A DNA stretch of 47,883 nt, taken from NCBI GenBank assembly GCA_902780135.1, contig CACZEK010000022.1, positions 1-47,883 on the forward strand. The letters run 5' to 3'. The first letter of the stretch is position 1, and every line of letters begins with the position of its first letter. Below, one piece after another: positions 34,410 through 43,519 of this stretch. A program made the translations under genes and the position numbers. The notes beneath the pieces were generated by a model that saw nothing but the letters and a program-made list of their open reading frames with translations, was not told where the DNA came from and made no database searches. Source of the DNA: an uncultured bacterium (GTDB lineage: Bacteria > Verrucomicrobiota > Lentisphaeria > Victivallales > UBA1829).

Positions 34410-34437
34410 AAAATACATGCTTTCCGCCTAATGTCAA
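34410..34437 (-). promoter_or_regulatory. Promoter of the araC-type gene
   Basis: Minus strand TTGACA (34437-34432), 16-base spacer, TATTTT (34415-34410), about 85 bases upstream of the ATG. Confidence 0.68.
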
Positions 34438-34544
34438 ACAAAAAAATCAATAAAAAAGCGGATAAAAATGTTAAAAACTACATCTTTTGACGGTTGCGGA
34501 TGATTTCCGGCAGAAACCATGCGGTTTTTGCCGGGGCTATGTGC

Positions 34545-34585
34545 AAAAAGAACCCCGCCGGACCTTCATTCGATTTCCGGCGGGG
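34545..34585 (-). terminator. Terminator of the hydE-to-hypE operon
   Basis: Minus strand perfect 10-base stem CCCCGCCGGA / TCCGGCGGGG, 13-base loop, followed by TTCTTTTT. It lies just after hypE. Confidence 0.9.
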
Positions 34586-34611
34586 ATGGAACGTCAATAA
34601 TTGTTGACGGA

Positions 34612-35634
34612 CTAACAGATGCGGGGCAGGAGTTCGCCGCCGGGCTGGGGCAGGAGCGACTGCGCGCCGATCTCGGTGGTCATGACGACCTTGCCGGGAT
34701 GGTCGGCGACGACTTCGCCGATGATCGCGGCGCTGGCGGAGTAGGGGCCCTTGCGGAGCGCTTCGAGGATGGCGGGCGCTTCGGATTTCGGCGCGAAGAC
34801 GACGAGGCGTCCCTCGCAGGCGAGATAAAGCGGTTCGAGGCCGAGCATGCCGCAGACGCCGCGGACTTCGGGCGCGACCGGGACGTCGGCGGAATTGAGG
34901 CGGATCCCGACCTTGCTCTGGTCGGCGATCTCGTACAGGACGGTCCCGACGCCGCCGCGCGTGGCGTCGCGGATCACATGGATGTCGCGCGAGGCGTCGA
35001 TCATGCTCTTCACGGTGCCCCAGAGCGGGGCGCAGTCGCTGGTGACGTCCGCGTCGATCTCGAATTCGTTTCGGGCGAGCAGGATGGTGCAGCCGTGGCG
35101 GCCCACGTCTCCGGTCACGATCACGGCGTCGCCGGGACGCGCGAACGCGCCGGACGTGCGGACACCCTCGGTGAGCTGTCCGACGCCGGTCGTGGTGATG
35201 AAGACGTGGTCGACCTGGCCCTTGCCCGCGACCTTGGTGTCGCCCGCCACGATGCGGACTCCGGCCTCGTCGGCGGTCTTCTTCATGGCGGCGGCGATCT
35301 CCTCGAGCTTGGCGAGGGGGAATCCCTCCTCGATCACGAATGCGCAGGAGAGGTAGAGCGGCTTCGCGCCCATGCACGCGAGGTCGTTGACCGTGCCGCA
35401 GATGCTGAGCTTGCCGATATTGCCGCCGGGGAACTCGAACGGCGACACGATGAAGCCGTCCGTGGTGAACGCGATCTTTCCGGCGTCCACGGGCAGGACC
35501 GCGGCGTCGTCGCCGGTGAAATCCGGGTTGGAGAAATGCGCCTTGAAGACGCGGTCGATGAGTTCGGCGGTCTGCCGTCCGCCCGCGCCGTGTGCGAGCG
35601 TGACGAATTCGCTGCTGTTCATATTGTTATCCAT
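34612..35634 (-). CDS. hypE: Carbamoyl dehydratase HypE
   Basis: 340 residues. HypE takes the carbamoyl group from HypF on its C-terminal Cys and dehydrates it with ATP to a thiocyanate, the source of the CN ligands of hydrogenase iron. The C terminus is PRIC, the diagnostic carbamoylated Cys. Other marks: LAHGAGGRQTAELI, DFTGDDAAVLPVD, GNIGKLSICGTVNDLACMGA, and RDATRGGVGTVLYEIA. The gene starts inside the end of hypD (8 bases) with GGAG before the ATG. It is the last gene of the operon and is followed by a strong terminator. Confidence 0.96.
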   Translation of the reverse strand: MDNNMNSSEFVTLAHGAGGRQTAELIDRVFKAHFSNPDFTGDDAAVLPVDAGKIAFTTDGFIVSPFEFPGGNIGKLSICGTVNDLACMGAKPLYLSCAFVIEEGFPLAKLEEIAAAMKKTADEAGVRIVAGDTKVAGKGQVDHVFITTTGVGQLTEGVRTSGAFARPGDAVIVTGDVGRHGCTILLARNEFEIDADVTSDCAPLWGTVKSMIDASRDIHVIRDATRGGVGTVLYEIADQSKVGIRLNSADVPVAPEVRGVCGMLGLEPLYLACEGRLVVFAPKSEAPAILEALRKGPYSASAAIIGEVVADHPGKVVMTTEIGAQSLLPQPGGELLPRIC

Positions 35635-36670
35635 TGAGAATATCTCCGTATTGGTAGTAGGCGGAACACGCCCCTTCGTTGGAGACCATGCACGCTCCGA
35701 CCGGGTGGAGCGGGGTGCATGCGGTCCCGAAAAGTTTGCAGTCGGTGGATTTGCATTTGCCCTGAAGCACCTCGCCGCAGCGGCAGGCGGGATTGCTCCG
35801 GCCCGCGACGGGCGGCAGGCTGAACTTCAGCCGGGCGTCGTACGCGGCGAACGCCGGGCGGAGCTTCAGTCCGGACATCGGGATCACGCCGAGTCCGCGC
35901 CACTCCGCGTCGCACGGCTCCATGACCGTGTCCATCAGCTTCAGCGCGGCGGGCGACCCCTCGCTCCGTACCACGCGCGGATAGCAGTTGCGGAAGAACG
36001 GTTCGCCGGAGGCGGACAGCCGGACGACGACCGCGAGCGCGGTGAGGATCTCGTCGGCGGTGAATCCCGCCACCACGCCGGACACGCCGAGCTTCACGAG
36101 GTCCTCGCAGACGGCGGTCCCCGTGATGGCGTTCACATGGCCGGGGTACAGGAACGCGTCCGCGCTGCCCTTCAGCGCCCGGTAGGCGTTCGGCATGGTC
36201 TTGTTCGCGCCGAGGATCGAGAAGTTCGCGAGCCCTTCGGCGGCGGCTTTCTTCACCGCCAGGCATGCCGCCGGGACCGTCGTCTCGAACCCGACCGCCA
36301 GGAACACGACCTGTTTGTCCGGATTCTCCCGCGCGAAGTCGACCGCGTCCAGCGGCGAATAGACGGTCTTCACCGCCGCGCCTTTGGAACGCGCCCCCGC
36401 GAGGCTCATTTCCGAGCCGGGCACGCGGATCAGGTCGCCGAACGTGCAGATGACCGCGCCGTGTTCGAGCGCGAGCATCACGGCCTCGTCGATGTACCCG
36501 GCGGGCGTCACGCAAACCGGGCATCCGGGGCCGGAGATGAGCTCGATCTGCGGCGGCAGGATGCGGCGGATGCCGAGACGGAAGATCTCGTGCGTGTGGG
36601 TGCCGCAGACTTCCATGACGCGGAGTTTGCGCCCGTCGTAGGACTCAATGATCTGTTTCGCCGTTTCCAT
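35627..36670 (-). CDS. hypD: Fe-S protein HypD
   Basis: 347 residues. HypD with HypC holds the Fe atom while CN and CO are added. Signatures in order: MEVCGTHTHEIFRLGIR, SGPGCPVCVTP, GFETTVPAACLAV, YPGHVNAITG, and the C-terminal Cys-rich [4Fe-4S] region CRCGEVLQGKCKSTDCKLFG with GACMVSNEGACSAYY. The ATG at 36670 with GGAG eight bases upstream is preferred over the TTG one codon earlier. It overlaps hypC by 26 bases and hypE by 8 bases. Confidence 0.96.
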   Translation of the reverse strand: METAKQIIESYDGRKLRVMEVCGTHTHEIFRLGIRRILPPQIELISGPGCPVCVTPAGYIDEAVMLALEHGAVICTFGDLIRVPGSEMSLAGARSKGAAVKTVYSPLDAVDFARENPDKQVVFLAVGFETTVPAACLAVKKAAAEGLANFSILGANKTMPNAYRALKGSADAFLYPGHVNAITGTAVCEDLVKLGVSGVVAGFTADEILTALAVVVRLSASGEPFFRNCYPRVVRSEGSPAALKLMDTVMEPCDAEWRGLGVIPMSGLKLRPAFAAYDARLKFSLPPVAGRSNPACRCGEVLQGKCKSTDCKLFGTACTPLHPVGACMVSNEGACSAYYQYGDILNG

Positions 36671-36875
36671 CAAGCGACTCCATGATCTTGCGGGATTCGT
36701 CCGCGTCCGTATCCGTGATCTTCGCGATGGCGACGCCGGCGTGGACCATGACGTAATCGCCCGGCTCCAGATCGTCGATGAGGTCCGCCGAAACCTTGCG
36801 TTTCGCGCCGGACGCGTCGATGAGGGCGGTGCCGTCCTCGATGCTGACTACTCTTGCGGAAAGACCTACACACAT
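36645..36875 (-). CDS. hypC: Hydrogenase assembly chaperone HypC
   Basis: 76 residues, typical length. The N terminus MCVGLSARVV carries the essential Cys2 that binds Fe(CN)2CO after Met removal, followed by an OB-fold with DDLEPGDYVMVHAGVAIAKI. It acts with HypD as the iron scaffold. AAGGAGA before the ATG; it overlaps hypF by 10 bases and hypD by about 26. Confidence 0.95.
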   Translation of the reverse strand: MCVGLSARVVSIEDGTALIDASGAKRKVSADLIDDLEPGDYVMVHAGVAIAKITDTDADESRKIMESLDGNGETDH

Positions 36876-39247
36876 AAGCCGTCTCCTTGTGTTTGTATGG
36901 GGGAATGTGATATGGATGAATGTTGGGTTAGGGTGCCTGTTTTGTTCAGATGGTACATGGCGGCGAACGCCTGGCCCGCGCCGATGCCGCCGTCGTTGGG
37001 CGGGATCATGCCGTGCAGCAGCACGCGGAATCCGGCGCCGCGAAGGAGATTGGCGCAGAGCGTCGTGAGCAGACGGTTCTGGAATACGCCTCCGGTCAGC
37101 GCGCAGGTGTTCAGGCCGGATTCTTCGCGGATGACTTCGCAGGTCTTCGCGATCATGCCCGCGAGCGAGGTGTGGAACATGTACGCGAGCATGCCGGAGT
37201 CCGCGCCGTCGAGTTTCGCGCGCACGATGTCCCTCACGAGCGAATCCGTCGGGAGGATGATCGCGCCGGAGGCGTCGCGGTCAAGGTGCGAATAATCCGG
37301 AAGGGTTTCCGTGCCTGGATGCGCCTCGTTCCATGCCTCGGCGGCGAACTGGAGCGACATAGACGCCTCGCCCTCGAACGTGGAGGATTTGCGGTTGCCG
37401 AGGATCGCGCTGACGGCGTCGAAGAGACGTCCCGCGCTGGTCGAGACCACGCAGTTCAGTTTCCGGTCCAGCATGTTCTTCTGGAACTTGTAGACGCCGG
37501 GCGCGCAGAGGCCGGTTTCGGAGGCGATGCGGTCGCCGTCGTCCGGGAACAGCGCATTGACCATCGAAACGGCGATGCGCCAGCCTTCGCGCGCGGAAGC
37601 GTCGCCGCCCGCCTGCAGGAAGGGTTTGATATATCCGGCGCGGGTGAATCCGTCGGGCCTGGCGCGCAGGAATTCCCCGCCCCAGATCGTGCCGTCCGTG
37701 CCGTATCCGGTGCCGTCGAACGACACGCCGACGACCTCGTCCGTGAAGTCGTTTTCGACCATGCAGGAGAGGACATGCGCATAGTGGTGCTGGATCTTCA
37801 GGACGGGGATGCCGAGTTCGGACGCGACGGCGGACGAGTTGTATTTCGGGTGCAGGTCGCAGCAGACGAGCTCCGGCTTCATTTCGAGCAGTTCGGACAT
37901 CCGCGCGACCGATTCGCGCAGGGCGCGGACCGTGCGCAGGTCCTCCATGTCGCCGATGTAGGGCGAGGGATAGAAGAGGCCGCCGTTTGCGAGGCAGAAG
38001 GTGTTTTTGAGTTCGCCGCCGATGCCGAGCGCCTGTCCGCGGAAGTCGCCGGAGACGAAGAACGGGAGCGGCGCGTAGCCGCGCGAACGCCGGATCATGT
38101 ACGGACGGCCGTCCAGCCAGTCCATGACCGAATCGTCCGCGCGGAGACGGATCCTGCGGTCGTGCGACAGGATCACATCGCAGAAGGCGGCGATCTCGGC
38201 GAGGGCGTCCTCGTCGCTGCGGCAGATGGGCGCGCCGGAGACGTTGCCGCTGGTCATCACTAGGCAGTCCGGCATGGTCAGGTCGTCGTCGAAGCGGAAG
38301 AGCAGCATCTGGACGGGCGCGTACGGCAGCATCACGCCGAGCGTGGGATTGCCGGGCGCGAGGACGTCCGGGAGCGCGCTTTCCGGGCGTTTCCTGAGCA
38401 GGATGATCGGTTTCTGGTGTCCGTCCAGAATCTCCTCCTGACCGGGCAGGACCACGCATTCGCGGCGGACCGTCTCGAGCGAATCCATCATCACGGCGAA
38501 CGGCTTCATGGGCCGGTGCTTGAGTTCGCGCAGACGCGCCACCGCCTGCGCGTCGCGGGCGTTGCAGCACAGATGGAATCCGCCGATGCCCTTGATCGCG
38601 ACGATCTTCCCCTCGAGGATCGCGCGGCGGGCGGCGGTGATGGCTTTCCCGTTGCGTTCGGGGCGGCCGATGAGGTAGACCTCCGGACCGCAGTCGTGAC
38701 AGCAGACCGGCTGGGCGTCGTAGCGGCGCGACTCCGGCGAGGTGTATTCGGTCTCGCACTGCGGACACATCGGGAAATACCCCATGCTGGTGCGTTCGCG
38801 GTCGTAGGGCATGGCGTCGAGGATGGTCAGGCGCGGTCCGCACGCGGTGCAGTTGATGAAGGGGTGCAGATAACGCCGGTTCGCGGGGTCGAACAGCTCC
38901 GCTTTGCACTGGTCGCACGTGGCGATGTCCGGCGAGACGAAGATGTCGCCCGTCTCGTGTTCGCTCTCGATGATCTCGAACGACGGATACGGCGGCTCCG
39001 TGCGGACGCGCGAATCGATCTTCAGGATCGCGGACCGGGGCGGGGCCTCGCGTTCGAGCGCGGCGCGGAAGTCGTTCATCGCCGCAGGATCGCCCTGCGC
39101 GTGGATCTCCACGTAGGACCCCTTGTTCGCGACGCTTCCGGTCAGCCCGGCGCGGACGGCGATCCGGCTGACGAACGGCCGGAATCCGACGCCCTGGACG
39201 ACGCCGTAAATGCGGAAGACCGTGGTGGAAACGCCCGTCGGATTCAT
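36866..39247 (-). CDS. hypF: Carbamoyltransferase HypF
   Basis: 793 residues. HypF makes carbamoyl-AMP from carbamoyl phosphate and ATP and loads HypE. Domains in order: acylphosphatase (about 8-95, GVVQGVGFRPFV), two zinc fingers (CDQCKAELFD with CTACGPRLT; CPQCETEYTS with CCHDCGP), a YrdC-like part (AIKGIGGFHLCCNARDAQAV), and a Kae1-like carbamoyltransferase (VVGVSFDGTGYGTDGTIWGG, CALTGGVFQNRLL). The ATG at 39247 was chosen because it fits the family; longer frame upstream reads into the preceding gene. One base separates it from the NifK-like gene, so it belongs to the nitrogenase-like operon. Confidence 0.95.
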   Translation of the reverse strand: MNPTGVSTTVFRIYGVVQGVGFRPFVSRIAVRAGLTGSVANKGSYVEIHAQGDPAAMNDFRAALEREAPPRSAILKIDSRVRTEPPYPSFEIIESEHETGDIFVSPDIATCDQCKAELFDPANRRYLHPFINCTACGPRLTILDAMPYDRERTSMGYFPMCPQCETEYTSPESRRYDAQPVCCHDCGPEVYLIGRPERNGKAITAARRAILEGKIVAIKGIGGFHLCCNARDAQAVARLRELKHRPMKPFAVMMDSLETVRRECVVLPGQEEILDGHQKPIILLRKRPESALPDVLAPGNPTLGVMLPYAPVQMLLFRFDDDLTMPDCLVMTSGNVSGAPICRSDEDALAEIAAFCDVILSHDRRIRLRADDSVMDWLDGRPYMIRRSRGYAPLPFFVSGDFRGQALGIGGELKNTFCLANGGLFYPSPYIGDMEDLRTVRALRESVARMSELLEMKPELVCCDLHPKYNSSAVASELGIPVLKIQHHYAHVLSCMVENDFTDEVVGVSFDGTGYGTDGTIWGGEFLRARPDGFTRAGYIKPFLQAGGDASAREGWRIAVSMVNALFPDDGDRIASETGLCAPGVYKFQKNMLDRKLNCVVSTSAGRLFDAVSAILGNRKSSTFEGEASMSLQFAAEAWNEAHPGTETLPDYSHLDRDASGAIILPTDSLVRDIVRAKLDGADSGMLAYMFHTSLAGMIAKTCEVIREESGLNTCALTGGVFQNRLLTTLCANLLRGAGFRVLLHGMIPPNDGGIGAGQAFAAMYHLNKTGTLTQHSSISHSPIQTQGDGLCV

Positions 39248-39248
39248 C

Positions 39249-40310
39249 TTATTGCACCTCTTCGAGAAGCCGCCCGGAGACGGCGAAATGCGGGAAGTCG
39301 ACGATGTGGAACGGCCGAGTCCGGGGCAGGGCGGCGCGCAGACGTCTGTCGCAGACGATCGCGCCGTAGCCGCCGTTCGAGGCCGCTTCGATGAACGCCT
39401 CTTCGCTTTCGATATGGAAATCGTTTTCGCACATAAACTCCGGTTCCATGGTGAACCACGACGCGACATCGACCCGCGAGGAGGAGTCAAGTTTCATTAT
39501 CGCATCGCGGACGGCGTTCGCCGCGAACTGCTGATGGATCACGAGCGTCTTCTCCCCGGCGAGCGGGGGCAGGGCGTCGAGAAGCTGTTCCGGCAGCCAC
39601 GGACACCGCACTTCGTAAGGCGTGCCGAACGTCTTTTGCAGATATTTCGCGGCGGCGAGTCCGGCGGGCGAAACGACGATGTTCCGTGCGGCGGCGGACG
39701 CGGCGCGGACGTCGTCGAGTCCCGCGCCCATGCCGTAGCATTTTACGGTCTTCCAGCCGTCTTGTTTCAGCGCGGCGGACAGCAGATTCCCGGCGTCGAG
39801 CGCGGGGAAATCCAGCGGCGACGCGCCGAGGATGCCGGCCGTGCCGGGATCAACAGGATGCTTTTCCGTCGCAAATGTTTTGAAAAGCTCCAGCCAGGCG
39901 TCGGACGCGCCCCGGTCGTAGTAGTGCGTTCCGGTCGCCGGGACCGTGATCGCGGGCAGTCCGGTGCGTTTCTCCGCCATGCGTTTCAGCGCCTTGAAAT
40001 CGGTCGCGATGATCGCGGGGACCGGGGTGCCGATGATGGCGGAGAACTTGAGGCCGGAGCCGTCCATGGCGGACTGAAGCTTGGCGACGAGTTTGTCGTC
40101 GCGGCCGAGGATGGCGTCCATGTCGCGGAGCCCGGCGCTGAAGACCGCGCTCCTGCGGACGAGCCAGCGCGGCTCGTCGAATCCGCAGATGTTCCCGGTG
40201 CAGCCGCCGGCGTCGCAGATCACGATGAGCCCGCCGAAATCGAAGAGCGCGGAGACGGCGCCGGACTGGTCGGGCGCGAACGGCGAAAGGTGTTTCAGCA
40301 GGCTTTTCAT
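39249..40310 (-). CDS. Nitrogenase component 1-like protein, NifK-type, cassette 2
   Basis: 353 residues, much shorter than NifK (about 520). Start [20 protein letters not shown]. The metal-cluster region reads FGGLIVICDAGGCTGNICGF, with Cys32, Cys37 and Cys42, followed by DEPRW and RDMDAILGRDDKLVAKL. It is clearly homologous to the cassette 1 protein at 42371 (DEPRW, DAILG-x-D-x-KL shared), but its third conserved Cys region (AIIGTPVP) has no Cys, unlike ALCGAPVP in cassette 1. The domain ends in a Rossmann-like part. No FeMo-cofactor ligand pattern can be assigned. Its ATG overlaps the upstream stop as ATGA and hypF starts one base after its stop. Confidence 0.85.
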   Translation of the reverse strand: MKSLLKHLSPFAPDQSGAVSALFDFGGLIVICDAGGCTGNICGFDEPRWLVRRSAVFSAGLRDMDAILGRDDKLVAKLQSAMDGSGLKFSAIIGTPVPAIIATDFKALKRMAEKRTGLPAITVPATGTHYYDRGASDAWLELFKTFATEKHPVDPGTAGILGASPLDFPALDAGNLLSAALKQDGWKTVKCYGMGAGLDDVRAASAAARNIVVSPAGLAAAKYLQKTFGTPYEVRCPWLPEQLLDALPPLAGEKTLVIHQQFAANAVRDAIMKLDSSSRVDVASWFTMEPEFMCENDFHIESEEAFIEAASNGGYGAIVCDRRLRAALPRTRPFHIVDFPHFAVSGRLLEEVQ

Positions 40311-41608
40311 CGTGCGGCCTCCTTTGCGGACAGGGCATGCGCGAGCTCGCCGAAGAGCGCGGCGACTCCGGCGTACCCGAAAGGCTGGCGTTCGTCGTTC
40401 CACGGCACGCCGGGCAGATTCGGATGATAGTACATCGCGTCGCGTCCGATGACCGTGTCGCAGGCGGCGTCTTTGCCGTCGTAGAACATCATGGACGGGG
40501 AGAGGTTGGAGTAGATCTTCGTGGCGGGGCTGAGCGCGGCGATCTTCTTCACGTAGACGAAATTCGAGCCGCCGACCGTGCCGAAGATCTCGGAAACGGC
40601 GAATCCGCTGCCGATCAGCGCGAGCGAAAGCTCGAACGGATCGGCGTTCAGCCATTCGCCCACGGCGAACGTACGGCGTCCGAAGTTGTTTTTGAAATTG
40701 GCGATCGCCTGTTCGGCGCGTTCGCGGTACGGGGCATCGTCGAACTCCGCGCCGATCGCCTGTCCGAGCAGACGGTACTGGTTCGCGATCTTGTCCGTCC
40801 GGTAGAGCCGGGCGAGTTCGATCGACGGGATGCCGAGGCGTTTCTGCAGGTCGGCGGCGGCGTGGCGCGCCTCCTGATTGAGCACGAGATTGAAGTTCGC
40901 CTCCGCCATTTTCTGATATTCCTCGTAGTCGGCGCAGCGGGAGATCTCGCGGATCGCGCGGACTCCGGCGGAACGCAGCAGCGTGTACAGCTCGGCGTCG
41001 TCGCGCAGAGGCGAGAAGAATCCGAGGATGTTCACGGAGGACGGGACTTTTTCGCGCGGCTGAAGCAGGGAGTAGACCGAACGCCGCACGGAGACCATCG
41101 GCGGCAGGCGTCCTTCGCGGGTCAGCGCGTACATGTAGCACGGCACGACCGGGACCCCGGCATAGTCCGAAGCCTTCCGGCAGACGCGCTCCATGTCCGT
41201 GCCGAGCAGGGCGTCCACGCAGGTGATGCAGATCATGACGGCGGACGGACGCTCCGCGCAGGAATCGCAGACCTCCTTCACCGCCTCCGGGATGCGCGCC
41301 AGATGCCGCCCCGTCACGATGTCCGTGTCGTCCTGCATGAGGTAGAAGAAACGTTCTGCGAGGGCTGCCTCGCATCCGAGCGCGGCGGTGTTGCGTCCGC
41401 AGCATGCCGGGGCGACCAGCAGCATCACGGACCCGGGCACGGCGAGACCGGCGCGTTTTACGCCGAATCCCTGCGCGCCGGGGGAGTTGAACGCCAGCGT
41501 GGCGGGGGAGCTGTAGATGAGGTTTGCGGAAGAGAGCAGTTCGGGCGGGATATTGTCCCTGCCGCGCGCCGCGAGATCGGCCGCCGTGATGGAATACGCG
41601 TGGTTCAT
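40307..41608 (-). CDS. Nitrogenase component 1-like protein, NifD-type, cassette 2
   Basis: 433 residues (NifD is about 480-490). The N-terminal part has a Cys-rich loop [15 protein letters not shown] (Cys69, Cys70, Cys79), then the conserved [13 protein letters not shown] (Cys130) and the helix [15 protein letters not shown]. The same positions in cassette 1 carry Cys59, Cys63 and [11 protein letters not shown], so both are D-type subunits of a duplicated cassette. It probably forms a heterotetramer with the downstream K-type protein and gets electrons from the adjacent NifH-like protein. Substrate unknown. It overlaps the nifH-like stop by four bases (ATGA). Confidence 0.87.
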   Translation of the reverse strand: MNHAYSITAADLAARGRDNIPPELLSSANLIYSSPATLAFNSPGAQGFGVKRAGLAVPGSVMLLVAPACCGRNTAALGCEAALAERFFYLMQDDTDIVTGRHLARIPEAVKEVCDSCAERPSAVMICITCVDALLGTDMERVCRKASDYAGVPVVPCYMYALTREGRLPPMVSVRRSVYSLLQPREKVPSSVNILGFFSPLRDDAELYTLLRSAGVRAIREISRCADYEEYQKMAEANFNLVLNQEARHAAADLQKRLGIPSIELARLYRTDKIANQYRLLGQAIGAEFDDAPYRERAEQAIANFKNNFGRRTFAVGEWLNADPFELSLALIGSGFAVSEIFGTVGGSNFVYVKKIAALSPATKIYSNLSPSMMFYDGKDAACDTVIGRDAMYYHPNLPGVPWNDERQPFGYAGVAALFGELAHALSAKEAAR

Positions 41609-42369
41609 GCGGAAGTTTTCTCCTCGTCGAGAAGGAGCTGCGCGAGCGCGAGGAAGCGTTTGCTGACGTCAAGCTCCGGGTCGCCTTCGACGACCGTTTT
41701 GCCCATGTCCTCGTACCGGATGATGTCGTCGCTGCGCGGGATGTCCGCCACGATGGGAAGGCCGTTCGCGTCCGCGAAGGCGCGCACCTTCTCCTCCTCG
41801 CGGTCGACGCTCCGGCGGTTCAGCACGATGCCGCGCACGGTCGCATAGCCGCGGTCCTCGAAATTGTGCACGGCGCTGTTGATGTTGTTCGCCGCGTAGA
41901 GCGCCATTTTCTCGCCGGAGGTCACGATGAGGACCTGCGAGGCGTACCCTTCGCGGATCGGTGCGGCGAATCCGCCGCAGACCACGTCGCCCAGCACGTC
42001 GTACAGCACCACGTCCGGCTTGTAGGTCTCGAATAATTTGAGGTCGGCGAGCAGGCTGAACGTCGTGATGATGCCGCGTCCGGCGCAGCCGAGTCCGGGG
42101 GTCGGGCCGCCGGTCTCGATGCACAGCACGCCGCCGAATCCGGTCTTCGCGATCTCCCCGATTCGTTCGGGTTCGCGGTCGTGTTCGCGCAGGAAGTTCA
42201 TGACGGGGATCACGGGGTCGCCGCCGAGCAGATTGATGGTGGAGTCGGCCTTCGGGTCGCAGCCGATCTGGATGACCTTGCGTCCGAGGCGTGCGAACGC
42301 CGCCGCGAGGTTGGATGTCACGGTCGATTTGCCGATGCCGCCTTTGCCGTATATCGCGAGTTTCAGCAT
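41605..42369 (-). CDS. NifH-like iron protein, cassette 2
   Basis: 254 residues. ATP-dependent [4Fe-4S] reductase subunit, a dimer that feeds electrons to a NifDK-like partner. P-loop GKGGIGKST (residues 8-16), GCDPKADST (36-44), and cluster Cys95 in GLGCAGRGI and Cys131 in DVVCGGF are all present. Arg98 corresponds to the ADP-ribosylation site of NifH. The protein is shorter than NifH (about 290) at the C terminus. One base separates its ATG from the upstream stop and its own stop overlaps the next ATG, so it is tightly coupled with cassette 2 D- and K-type genes. Confidence 0.93.
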   Translation of the reverse strand: MLKLAIYGKGGIGKSTVTSNLAAAFARLGRKVIQIGCDPKADSTINLLGGDPVIPVMNFLREHDREPERIGEIAKTGFGGVLCIETGGPTPGLGCAGRGIITTFSLLADLKLFETYKPDVVLYDVLGDVVCGGFAAPIREGYASQVLIVTSGEKMALYAANNINSAVHNFEDRGYATVRGIVLNRRSVDREEEKVRAFADANGLPIVADIPRSDDIIRYEDMGKTVVEGDPELDVSKRFLALAQLLLDEEKTSA

Positions 42370-42370
42370 G

Positions 42371-43519
42371 TTAAAACCTCCAGGGAAGGGGACGGTCGAT
42401 CAGGTTCAGGGATTCTTTCCGGTAGCATCTGCCGGAGAACGCCTCGTGCGGGAGCCGGAAAAACGGGACGTCCGGCGGGCAGACGGGCGCGTACATCGGG
42501 TCGGCGATCACGCCGGACGATGCGGCGAACGCCTCCGCGGCGGCGACCTCGTCGAAGATGCGGATGTCGCCGGGCGCGAGCAGACGGTCCTCCGCCTCCA
42601 GCGGACACAGCACGCGGCAGGGCGTGCCGAGGTCAAGTTCAACTGCGCGCGCCAGCGAGCCGGAGAAGACCATTTCGCCGGGGATGGCGAGCTTCTTTCC
42701 GGACGCGGATGCGTCGCGATCCGCGCAGGGCAGGGCGCATTCGCCGGTTTCCGCCGAGGTCTTCAACGCGGACGCGAGCACGGCAGAGAACTTTTCTCCG
42801 ACCGGGACGCCCGCGACCCACGGCGTGCCGAAACGCTCGCGGAGGAGTTCGGCAGTGGCGATCCCGCACGAGGACACGACGAGGTTCACATGCGCGGCGG
42901 ACGCGCGCCGGATGTCGTCGAGCGTGCTGCCCATCGCCATGCAGGAGACGAGTTCGAACCCCGCCTTGCGGTTCAGCCAGTCGATCATGGATTCGACCGT
43001 GCCGTTGACGGAGAAATCCAGCGGGGTCGCGCCGATGATGTTCGCGGACGGCGCGTCCGTGCGCGGCAGGGCGTCCGTGCAGAACCGCGACACGACCGCC
43101 TCCAGCGCTTCGGACGCTCCGGCGAGATAGGAGCGCATGCCGCTGGTGTGGAGCCCGAACGTCGGGATCCCGGTGCGGGATTCGATCTCGGCGGCGATGG
43201 CGGGGAAATCGGTCCCGGCGAGGAGCGGGACGGGCGCGCCGCAGAGCGCGATGAAGTGCGGCGAAAGGTCCTTTGCGGCGGATACGACGTCGCCGATGAG
43301 CTTTTCGTCGTTGCCGAGGATGGCGTCGGTCTCCGTGAGGGCGGAGATGTAGATCATGCTGTCCTGGCGGTACCAGCGCGGCTCGTCGTGCGTGGAGTAG
43401 GTGGAATTGCAGCCGGAGGCGTCGTGGACGACGACCATGCCGCCGAGTTCGTACAGCATGGAGCATACGCCGGAGGTGTCGGCGGCGTGGATGGAGATGA
43501 TCGTGGCGGTCTGTTTCAT
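42371..43519 (-). CDS. Nitrogenase component 1-like protein, NifK-type, cassette 1
   Basis: 382 residues. Start [20 protein letters not shown]. Candidate cluster residues: Cys19, Cys37 in [12 protein letters not shown] and Cys93 in [12 protein letters not shown], followed by [13 protein letters not shown] and [15 protein letters not shown]. The remainder is alpha/beta with [13 protein letters not shown]. It pairs with the D-type protein upstream; its ATG overlaps that gene's stop as ATGA and AGGAG lies before it. Compared with the cassette 2 K-type protein it keeps the third Cys, so only this pair may hold a complete P-cluster-like site. Substrate unknown. Confidence 0.86.
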   Translation of the reverse strand: MKQTATIISIHAADTSGVCSMLYELGGMVVVHDASGCNSTYSTHDEPRWYRQDSMIYISALTETDAILGNDEKLIGDVVSAAKDLSPHFIALCGAPVPLLAGTDFPAIAAEIESRTGIPTFGLHTSGMRSYLAGASEALEAVVSRFCTDALPRTDAPSANIIGATPLDFSVNGTVESMIDWLNRKAGFELVSCMAMGSTLDDIRRASAAHVNLVVSSCGIATAELLRERFGTPWVAGVPVGEKFSAVLASALKTSAETGECALPCADRDASASGKKLAIPGEMVFSGSLARAVELDLGTPCRVLCPLEAEDRLLAPGDIRIFDEVAAAEAFAASSGVIADPMYAPVCPPDVPFFRLPHEAFSGRCYRKESLNLIDRPLPWRF

